Assembly: GCA_903909295.1 (NCBI GenBank)
Contig: CAIVVG010000082.1
Span: 1-5,851 of the forward strand
DNA from: an uncultured Chlamydiae bacterium
GTDB lineage: Bacteria > Chlamydiota > Chlamydiia > Chlamydiales > SM23-39
Reading direction: 5' to 3'
DNA: 5,851 nucleotides
The notes below the pieces were generated by a model. It did not search any database. It saw only the letters and a list, made by a program, of their open reading frames with translations, and was not told where the DNA came from. Made by a program: the position numbers and the translations under genes. Positions 1 to 5,851 of this stretch are shown in pieces (position 1 is the first letter of the stretch; every line of letters begins with the position of its first letter).

Positions 1-7
1 TATGTAA

Positions 8-110
8 AATTCCAAAGCTAGAGCCGAAAAGATAGTTTTTCGGGGCGAAAAAAACCGCTATGCTAAACTACACCCCGAAAAACCATCTTTTCGACTCTAG
101 TTTTGCAATT
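8..110. repeat. Long imperfect inverted repeat (palindrome) upstream of the operon
   Basis: Positions 8-47 pair with 71-110: of 40 positions, 35 are Watson-Crick, one is G-U (17/101) and four are mismatched (12/106, 24/94, 34/84, 46/72). The loop is 48-70 and begins with seven A. The outer part has an A-run on the left and TTTT at 101-104 on the right, so it could act as a bidirectional terminator for an upstream gene. However, 40-bp arms with a 23-nt loop are much larger than a normal intrinsic terminator and fit a dispersed palindromic or MITE-like element just as well. No coding potential was seen in it. The pairing is read directly from the sequence; the role is inferred. Confidence 0.85.
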
Positions 111-152
111 CCCTCTGTTGTTTCTGGATTTTTTATATTTTTAGCCTTCCAC

Positions 153-158
153 AATAAT
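153..158 (+). promoter_or_regulatory. Possible -10 box of the efflux operon (weak)
   Basis: AATAAT matches five of six bases of the sigma-70 -10 consensus and sits 26 nt before the first start codon, which would give a short leader. No good -35 box is found 16-18 nt upstream; that stretch (129-136) is just T-rich. TATATT at 134-139 is an alternative, also without a -35 box. The AT-rich 128-160 region is a reasonable promoter location, but this exact box is a low-confidence choice. Confidence 0.25.
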
Positions 159-174
159 AGTCAATCTTCTATGT

Positions 175-179
175 AGGGG
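175..179 (+). promoter_or_regulatory. Ribosome binding site of the outer-membrane channel gene
   Basis: AGGGG lies five nt before the ATG at 185 and supports that start. An ATG at 171 is followed at once by TAG and is not a gene start. Confidence 0.7.
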
Positions 180-184
180 CTTAT

Positions 185-1621
185 ATGCGAACCCCATTCC
201 TGGCTGCTTGCGTCTGTTTACTCACCGGTTGCGTGCGCGACATCTCCCATCCCTTTGATCTCGCCCCGTCAACTTCTTACTCTTCGTGGTCTCCAAAGCA
301 GGGAAGCCAGCTCATCTCTTCGCGATACTGTAAAACACTCCTCCCCCCCTCCTTTGAGAGCGCTAACCTCTCCCTTGCCGAGCTCATCGATATCGCTCTC
401 CAAAATAACCCCACGACCCGGCAAACCTGGGCGCAAGCTCGCAGCGCTGCCGCCTCCTACACCCAGTCGCTCAGCGATTTTCTCCCGAATCTGAGCTTTC
501 AGGGAAGCTATCTGAGACAAAAATATGACAACTTATCTCAGGCGACAGCCAATGACTTCTACTTTACACAAGCGGGACCCAACGTCAATCTAACCTATAC
601 CCTCTTTGATTTTGGGCAACGGACCTCGGCTGCCACTTCAATGAGAGAGGCTCTCTATTTTGCCGACCTCTCCCACAACCAGCAAGTGCAGATCATCATG
701 CAAGCGGTGATGGACGATTATTACAACTACCTCTACGCCCTCGCGGTGCTCAAATCCGATGAAGCCGATTTGCAAAACGCACAAAGCTCCCTCGATGCTG
801 CCAACGAGAGGTTTGCATTAGGCCTCGCCGCACTGGGCGATGTGGCCCAAGCCAGGACCCAGTACTTACAGAGCAAAATTATACTCACGACCCAGAAGCA
901 GACCGTAGTCGATACCTATGCGCAGCTTTGCGTCGATCTAGGGCTTCCCGCAAATACTGCCTTTAAAGTCGCCCCCCTGCCAGAAAAAGTGATCGCCGAT
1001 GTCTTGCTCGAAGATGTCAATACACTGGTCGCCCAAGCGCAGGCGCAGAGACAAGATTTTTTAGCCACCCAGGCCAATATCCGCTCTAAAGACGCCCTCG
1101 TCACCAACGCCAAGCGCGCCGACTGGCCCGTCATTGCCAGCTCATTCAACATCGGCCACTACGAATTTCAAAAAGGGCTCGCAGAAAAGAACTTCCACTG
1201 GTCGGGCGAACTCTCCGTCTCTATCCCTCTCTTTGCCGGCTTCTTCTACCAGAACGGAGTCCGCATTGCAGAGGCCAATTTAGAACAGGCTAAAGCGCAA
1301 ATGCTCCAAACCGAACTCGGAGTGATCCAAAATGTCACAACCGCTCATATGGAGATCAAGACCGCTGCCCAAAACCTCACCGACACGGAAGAGTACTTAA
1401 AAGCAGCTGAACTGGAGTTCAATATCGCCCTTAGCACCTACAAAGCGGGAACCGCCACGATCCTCAATCTTTTGTCTGCACAAAGTTTTTTAAGCGATGC
1501 CCGCTCGAAAAAAGCCGGCGCCCAAAGGGACTGGTTCACCGCGCTGGCGTCGCTTGGGTTTGCGACCGGCTCTTTGTGCGCCAGTCCCGCTTGCCAAAAG
1601 GAGTCCGCATGGGAACAATAA
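185..1621 (+). CDS. RND efflux outer-membrane channel lipoprotein (TolC/OprM/NodT family)
   Basis: Encodes a 478-aa outer-membrane factor, the exit duct of a tripartite efflux pump, expected to work as a trimer spanning the outer membrane and periplasm. The short signal peptide ends in a lipobox, L13-T14-G15-C16, so C16 should be lipidated, as in OprM-type channels. Two homologous OEP repeats follow, roughly residues 61-255 and 275-462. Each has a beta-hairpin segment (about 98-112 with 132-145, and 313-328 with 341-357) between long Ala/Gln-rich helices. The second repeat ends with the typical LNLLSAQ (427-433) and RDWFTALASLG (448-458) helix motifs. Length fits the family. ATG 185 is supported by AGGGG five nt upstream. 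The gene overlaps the adaptor gene by 13 nt. Two cysteines, C465 and C470, lie in the C-terminal tail. The family call is firm; the substrate is set by the permease and not visible here. Confidence 0.95.
   Translation: MRTPFLAACVCLLTGCVRDISHPFDLAPSTSYSSWSPKQGSQLISSRYCKTLLPPSFESANLSLAELIDIALQNNPTTRQTWAQARSAAASYTQSLSDFLPNLSFQGSYLRQKYDNLSQATANDFYFTQAGPNVNLTYTLFDFGQRTSAATSMREALYFADLSHNQQVQIIMQAVMDDYYNYLYALAVLKSDEADLQNAQSSLDAANERFALGLAALGDVAQARTQYLQSKIILTTQKQTVVDTYAQLCVDLGLPANTAFKVAPLPEKVIADVLLEDVNTLVAQAQAQRQDFLATQANIRSKDALVTNAKRADWPVIASSFNIGHYEFQKGLAEKNFHWSGELSVSIPLFAGFFYQNGVRIAEANLEQAKAQMLQTELGVIQNVTTAHMEIKTAAQNLTDTEEYLKAAELEFNIALSTYKAGTATILNLLSAQSFLSDARSKKAGAQRDWFTALASLGFATGSLCASPACQKESAWEQ
1599..1603 (+). 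promoter_or_regulatory. Ribosome binding site that fixes the adaptor start at 1609
   Basis: AGGAG, preceded by AAA, lies five nt before ATG 1609, inside the 3' end of the channel gene. It favours 1609 over the in-frame GTG at 1576, which has no comparable site and would place 11 charged and polar residues before the signal peptide. It also favours 1609 over ATG 1624, which is 20 nt away. Confidence 0.8.
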
Positions 1622-2697
1622 GAATGTTCATCCTCCTCCTCTGCCTCACTGCCGGGTGCCACAAAAAGGAGCTCCCCAAAACCCCTCCCCCCGTCCCCGT
1701 CCGCGTTGCTGTCGCCCAGAGCAAAGAGGTCCCCATCTTCATCGAAGGGCTCTCCCACGTCGAGTCGATCACCAGCATCGACATCCGCTCTCGGATTGAG
1801 GGAGAACTCGTCGGCATCTATTTTCAGCAAGGACAAGAGGTCAAGAAGGGCGATCTCCTCTTTACGATCGACCCCAAACCTTATGAGGCAGAGCTTAAAC
1901 AGGCCGAGGCGACTCTCGAGCAAAACCTCGCCAATCTCGCCTTAGCAGAAGAGAAAGTCAAGCGGTACAAATCACTGGCCAAAGACGAATACTACTCCCA
2001 GATCGACTACGAGACCCTCCAGGCCAATTTTGCTGCGACACGAGCCCTTGTCGAACAAAATCGGGCCCAGGTCGATAGCGCCAAAATCAACCTCGACTAC
2101 TGCTGGATCTACGCCCCCATCGACGGGATGACCGGGATTTTGCAAATCGACTACGGAAACCTGATCAATAATGCAGGAACCTCACCCCTGATCGTTTTGA
2201 ACCAGATGGACCCCATTTTCGTCACGATCTCGATCCCCGAATTTGAGCTCCCCCGCATCCAAAAATACCACCGGCAAGCACCGCTAACGATTTTAACCGC
2301 CTATGAAAACTTTCAGGGGGAGACCTTTCCCGGCACCCTTTATATGTTAGACAACACCATCGATCTCCAGACAGGGATGATCAAGCTGCGAGGCATCTTC
2401 AATAACCCCACTCGGAGCCTCTGGCCCGGCCAGTTCGTCCGCTCGCGCATCCAGCTCTATACTATTCCCGACGCAGTCATCATTCCGTTTACGGGCGTCC
2501 AAATGACCCAATCGGGCCCCGTAGTCTTTGTGCTGAAAGAGGATCTGACTGTAGAACAGCGGTCTGTGGAGCTAGGACAGAGAGAAGATGACGCGGTCAT
2601 TGTGTTGAAAGGGCTGCAAGCCAAAGAAAAAGTGGTGGTAGAAGGGCAACTCAACCTCTATCCCGGAGCCAAGGTCTTTGTCGCAGGTACTCCATGA
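1609..2697 (+). CDS. RND efflux periplasmic adaptor lipoprotein, MdtA/AcrA-like (membrane fusion protein)
   Basis: Encodes a 362-aa HlyD/AcrA-type adaptor that links the inner-membrane permease to the outer-membrane channel. A signal peptide (1-16) ends in TAG-C17, a lipobox with Thr at -3, predicting an inner-membrane lipid anchor. The flexible stretch after it is Pro-rich (23-30). The lipoyl halves are near 54-88 (with GQEVKKGDLLFTIDP at 75-89) and 166-200 (with APIDG at 169-173). They flank an alpha-helical hairpin at about 91-165. At the hairpin tip R119, L123 and S130 match the RxxxLxxxxxxS channel-contact motif of AcrA. A beta-barrel (about 202-285, with LDNTIDLQTGMIK at 247-259) and a membrane-proximal domain (about 287-360) complete the protein. 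These motifs resemble E. coli MdtA closely. Starting at GTG 1576 would add 11 residues and is less likely. The stop codon overlaps the permease start. Confidence 0.95.
   Translation: MGTIRMFILLLCLTAGCHKKELPKTPPPVPVRVAVAQSKEVPIFIEGLSHVESITSIDIRSRIEGELVGIYFQQGQEVKKGDLLFTIDPKPYEAELKQAEATLEQNLANLALAEEKVKRYKSLAKDEYYSQIDYETLQANFAATRALVEQNRAQVDSAKINLDYCWIYAPIDGMTGILQIDYGNLINNAGTSPLIVLNQMDPIFVTISIPEFELPRIQKYHRQAPLTILTAYENFQGETFPGTLYMLDNTIDLQTGMIKLRGIFNNPTRSLWPGQFVRSRIQLYTIPDAVIIPFTGVQMTQSGPVVFVLKEDLTVEQRSVELGQREDDAVIVLKGLQAKEKVVVEGQLNLYPGAKVFVAGTP
2694..2697 (+). promoter_or_regulatory. ATGA stop-start overlap between adaptor and permease genes
   Basis: The ATG of the permease shares bases with the TGA of the adaptor. 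Only a weak AGGT (2685-2688) lies upstream. Permease translation therefore probably depends on ribosomes finishing the adaptor gene, which would couple the amounts of the two partners. The overlap is seen directly; the coupling is inferred. Confidence 0.8.
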
Positions 2698-5600
2698 ACT
2701 TCTCTGAGCTCTGCATCCGCAAACCGGTCATGACCACGCTGCTCATGCTCAGCATTTTGGTCTTCGGTCTCTTTTCCTATATAGCACTTCCCGTCAGCTC
2801 CCTACCCAATATCGACCTTCCGGTGATTTTAGTCTCCGCAAGTTACCCCGGCGCAAATCCTGAAACCATGGCCAACGCAATCGTCACCCCGCTCGAACAA
2901 CAGCTGATGGCGATCCAGTCGCTGAGAACAACCTCTTCGACGAGCAAGACAGGATCGGCTAGCATCGTCCTCCAATTCAATTTGAACCGCAATATCGATG
3001 AAGCGGCGACCGATGTGCAGGCGGCCATTACGGCAGCGCTCCCCAATCTCCCCCAAAATATGCCGAGCAATCCCATCTACTCCAAAGTAAACCCTTCTGC
3101 GACGCCGATCCTCTATTTTTCAGTCACCTCCAATATCATGACCGCAGGCGAGCTCTACGACTACGCCAATGTCATCATTGGACAAAGAATTTCTACCGTC
3201 GAAGGGGTCTCCAATGTCGATGCCTTTGGAGCCCCTTACGCAGTCCGAATCCAGATCGACCCTGAAAAACTCGCCGCTAAAAATATTGGCCTCGATCACG
3301 TCACCCAAATCATTCAAAATGCCAACGTCAACCTCCCCACAGGCGTTTTGTATGGGCCAAAGACCGACTACACGATTGAAGCCGATGGACAAATCTTTGA
3401 TGCAGCAGGTTACGGAGAGCTCATCATCAAAAATGAAAATGGGGACCTTGTAAAAATCAAAGAGGTGGGGCGTGCCCTCGATAGCACCTCCGATGACAAA
3501 TACTCTCACATGTACATTACCCGAAAAGCAGCCCAAGCGAGCGTGGTCCTCTCCGTCCAGCGCCTCCCCGGCGTCAATACCTTGACCGTTATCGAGAAAA
3601 TCAGAGAAGTTTTAAAAGAGCTCCGCCCCCAACTCCCCGCCGATCTCGAAATCACAACGATCTATGACGATAGCGAATCGATTCTCCAAGGCGTTGACGA
3701 GGTCAAGCTCTCGCTCGTTCTCTCCTTTATCTTAGTTGTCCTGATCGTCTATTTTTTCCTAGGAAAAATCCAAAACACCATCATCCCCAGCCTCGCCCTC
3801 CCCATCTCCATTTTTGGAACCGCCTCCATTCTCCTCTTCTTCGGCTATAGCATGGATATTTTGTCCCTCGTCGCCATCACCCTCTCACTCGGATTTCTGA
3901 TCGATGACGCCATCGTCGTCTTGGAAAACACGGTCCGGAGAATTCAAGCCGGAGAGGCCCCCTTCGATGCCTCCGTCCGAGGAGCGAAAGAAATTTTCCC
4001 CACCATCCTCAGCATGACCCTTTGCTTAGTGGCCGTCCTCATTCCCATGCTCTTCTTAGGAGGCGTTGTCGGCATGCTCTTCCGCGACTTTGCCATCACG
4101 ATTTTTGCCGCCGTCCTCTTTTCCGGATTCGTCTCTCTGACCCTCACCCCCATGCTCTGCAGTATTTTTACACGCCCCTACCACGAAGCCCACCAAACCA
4201 AAATGGAACGCTTTTCAGACAAGTGGAACCTGCACATTAAAAAGTTCTACGAGCCCCGCCTCCACTGGGCCTTAAACCACGGCTTAATCATGTTAGGACT
4301 GGGCATTTTTAGCGTGATCGCCTCCTTCTTTTTTCTCATGCATATCCCCACCGACTTTCTTCCTGCAGGTGATGTTGGTTACATCCAAGGATTTTCGCAT
4401 GCCCGCGACGGCACCTCCCCCTTTCAAATGGTCCAGTACCACAAACAACTCTATGAGATCGCCATTGCAGACCCCAACGTCCACTCCATCATCTCGATTT
4501 CAAGCCGCCCCAATGCCAGCGAAGGGATCTTCTTCTTCAGGCTCAAACCCCTCAAAGACCGGCTCCCCATCGACGACGTGATCGGCGACCTCTCGGAGAA
4601 GTTCCAAAAAGTCGCAGGAATCAATATCTACCTAGCGCCGCTCCCCCTCATCAACCTCAACGTCGGCAGCACCGTCCAGGCCCTCTACCAATATGCCATC
4701 ACCAGCGTCGACCTCAAACCCCTCTACGACTACACTCCCAAACTCATTGCCAATATGAAAGCCAACCACGCCTTTGACCAAGTTTCCTCCGACCTCCGCT
4801 CCCTACAACCCCAATGGAACCTCCACATCCTCCGAGACAAAGCCTTCAACTACAACGTCAACGCCGCCGACATTGAAAATTTCCTCCAATACGCCTATTC
4901 CGATAACCGCATCTCCCAAATCAACGCCGCCATCAGCCAGTACAACGTCCTCATCGAAACCCTCCCCAACTTTTACAAAGACCCCTCCGTCCTCTCCAAA
5001 CTCTACGTCCGCTCCAGCACCGACGCCTTGGTCCCCCTCTCCGAGATGGTCCAAACCACAGAAACAGTCGGCCCCCTCACCGTCAACCACATCAACGGCC
5101 TCCCCGCAGTCAACATCTCGTTCAATCCCGGCAAAGGGGTCCCCCTCGGCACCGTCCTAGATACCCTCCACACACTCACCCGAGACGCCCCCGCTCAAAT
5201 CAAAGGACAGGTCGTCGGCACCGCCGACGTCTTTAAAAGCTCCATGGGCGCCCTCCCCATCCTCGCCACCATCGCCATTTTCTTAGTCTACATCATCCTC
5301 GGCATCCTCTATGAAAGCTTCATCCACCCCCTCACCGTGATGAGCGCACTCCCCCCCGCCTTCCTCGGCGGCCTCTTTAGCCTCTACATCACCCGCCAAC
5401 CCCTCTCCATCTACTCCTTTGTAGGACTCATCCTCCTCGCAGGGATCGTCCTCAAGAACGGTATCATGATGATCAACTTCGCCATCGATGCCGTAGAGAT
5501 CGAGAAAAAGTCCGCCTACGACGCCATCGTAGAAGCCTCCCTCATCCGACTCCGCCCCATCCTCATGACCACCGCCGCCGCCCTGATGGGCGCCGTCCCC

Positions 5601-5783
5601 ATCGCCATCGGCTTCGGCGGCGCCCTCGCCGACAGCCTCAAAGGGCTCGGCATCTGTGTCATCGGCGGCCTCCTCATCTCCCAGATGCTCACCCTCTTCT
5701 TGACCCCCGTCCTCTACTACTACTTCGAGATTTTCCAAGAAAAGCTAGAAGCCTGGAAAAATCGCCACTCTCCTAAAGTGTAG
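2694..5783 (+). CDS. RND multidrug efflux permease, HAE1 family, MdtB/MdtC-like
   Basis: Encodes a 1029-aa inner-membrane proton/substrate antiporter of AcrB/MdtC size, expected to act as a trimer. Layout is standard: TM1 about 10-32, a periplasmic loop of about 300 residues, TM2-6 about 338-490, TM7 about 530-551, a second loop of about 300 residues, and TM8-12 about 853-1011. The proton-relay residues are present: D404 and D405 in TM4 (IDDAIVVLEN), K921 in TM10, R952 and T959 in TM11. They match AcrB D407/D408, K940, R971 and T978 with identical K-R-T spacing. The first porter domain carries the NRNIDEAATDVQAAI stretch (about residues 98-112) and a KVNPSATPI motif typical of MdtB/MdtC. No frameshift or premature stop is seen, so it should be active. 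Only one permease gene is present, whereas MdtABC has two. C-ending codons become much more frequent toward the 3' end. The exact substrate cannot be read from sequence; drugs, bile-salt-like detergents or envelope lipids are plausible. Confidence 0.96.
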   Translation: MNFSELCIRKPVMTTLLMLSILVFGLFSYIALPVSSLPNIDLPVILVSASYPGANPETMANAIVTPLEQQLMAIQSLRTTSSTSKTGSASIVLQFNLNRNIDEAATDVQAAITAALPNLPQNMPSNPIYSKVNPSATPILYFSVTSNIMTAGELYDYANVIIGQRISTVEGVSNVDAFGAPYAVRIQIDPEKLAAKNIGLDHVTQIIQNANVNLPTGVLYGPKTDYTIEADGQIFDAAGYGELIIKNENGDLVKIKEVGRALDSTSDDKYSHMYITRKAAQASVVLSVQRLPGVNTLTVIEKIREVLKELRPQLPADLEITTIYDDSESILQGVDEVKLSLVLSFILVVLIVYFFLGKIQNTIIPSLALPISIFGTASILLFFGYSMDILSLVAITLSLGFLIDDAIVVLENTVRRIQAGEAPFDASVRGAKEIFPTILSMTLCLVAVLIPMLFLGGVVGMLFRDFAITIFAAVLFSGFVSLTLTPMLCSIFTRPYHEAHQTKMERFSDKWNLHIKKFYEPRLHWALNHGLIMLGLGIFSVIASFFFLMHIPTDFLPAGDVGYIQGFSHARDGTSPFQMVQYHKQLYEIAIADPNVHSIISISSRPNASEGIFFFRLKPLKDRLPIDDVIGDLSEKFQKVAGINIYLAPLPLINLNVGSTVQALYQYAITSVDLKPLYDYTPKLIANMKANHAFDQVSSDLRSLQPQWNLHILRDKAFNYNVNAADIENFLQYAYSDNRISQINAAISQYNVLIETLPNFYKDPSVLSKLYVRSSTDALVPLSEMVQTTETVGPLTVNHINGLPAVNISFNPGKGVPLGTVLDTLHTLTRDAPAQIKGQVVGTADVFKSSMGALPILATIAIFLVYIILGILYESFIHPLTVMSALPPAFLGGLFSLYITRQPLSIYSFVGLILLAGIVLKNGIMMINFAIDAVEIEKKSAYDAIVEASLIRLRPILMTTAAALMGAVPIAIGFGGALADSLKGLGICVIGGLLISQMLTLFLTPVLYYYFEIFQEKLEAWKNRHSPKV

Positions 5784-5821
5784 GGGGCGCATTCCCATTT
5801 TCTGGGTAGGAAAAAATTTAC

Positions 5822-5851
5822 CGCAGAGACTCAGAGAACGCAGAGGTCTCA
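5822..5851. repeat. CGCAGAG-type short imperfect tandem repeat, cut by the window end
   Basis: Three imperfect copies of an 8-9 base unit follow one another: CGCAGAGAC (5822-5830), TCAGAGAA (5831-5838) and CGCAGAGG (5839-5846). Similar CGCAGAG-rich stretches are, from general knowledge, scattered in non-coding DNA of many unrelated bacteria, so this is probably the edge of a dispersed intergenic repeat. The first 38 nt after the permease stop (5784-5821) contain only a 4-bp CCCA/TGGG stem with no T-run, so no convincing terminator is visible before the repeat. Confidence 0.55.

Noticed and set aside
171..176. ATG directly before the channel gene
   Set aside because: It is immediately followed by TAG, giving a one-codon frame; the AGGGG overlapping it serves ATG 185.
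343..349. Run of seven C early in the channel gene as a phase-variation tract
   Set aside because: C-runs of six or seven recur in this C-rich coding strand (for example 5351-5357), so this one is not exceptional; the frame is intact.
1576..1608. GTG at 1576 as the adaptor start
   Set aside because: ATG 1609 has AGGAG at ideal spacing and gives a normal lipoprotein signal peptide; the upstream extension would spoil it.
1438..1923. Antisense open frame of 161 aa across the channel-adaptor junction
   Set aside because: It overlaps two well-supported genes on the other strand, and its acidic, low-complexity composition fits a shadow frame.
5283..5738. Long antisense open frame (151 aa) rich in Glu, Asp and Gly
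   Set aside because: It is the shadow of C-ending codons in the permease gene; its composition is that expected from complementing GCC/CTC/ATC codons, and it has no recognisable domain.
5794..5806. CCCA/TGGG stem after the permease stop as a terminator
   Set aside because: The stem is only 4 bp and is followed by GTAGG and an A-run, not a T-run.

Overview
The window holds one complete three-gene operon for a tripartite RND efflux pump, all on the + strand: an outer-membrane channel lipoprotein (185-1621), a periplasmic adaptor lipoprotein (best start 1609, end 2697) and an inner-membrane proton/drug antiporter (2694-5783). The genes overlap (13 nt, then a 4-nt ATGA), so they almost certainly share one mRNA with translational coupling. 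Together they encode an envelope-spanning pump: the trimeric permease takes up substrate from the periplasm or membrane, the adaptor bridges, and the TolC/OprM-type channel exports. Permease and adaptor look most like the MdtABC (multidrug/bile-salt) branch of HAE1-RND systems, but there is only one permease gene and the channel gene comes first.

The organism must be a diderm (Gram-negative type) bacterium, because the pump needs an outer membrane and two parts carry lipoprotein signal peptides. Base composition is close to half GC, with a strong preference for C over G on the coding strand. The phylum cannot be fixed from this window. A member of the Chlamydiota/PVC group is a guess only, from general impression.

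Layout: 1-184 is a non-coding leader dominated by a long imperfect palindrome (8-110), then an AT-rich stretch with a possible weak promoter and a clear Shine-Dalgarno sequence. 185-5783 is the operon with no gaps. 5784-5851 is a short non-coding tail ending in a CGCAGAG-type repeat cut by the window edge. No RNA genes, CRISPR, transposase or integrase genes are visible.

The protein-coding content is a recognisable, apparently intact efflux system, not a new one. What merits a second look is the flanking DNA (the nested palindrome and the 3' repeat) and a marked rise of C-ending codons along the permease gene.
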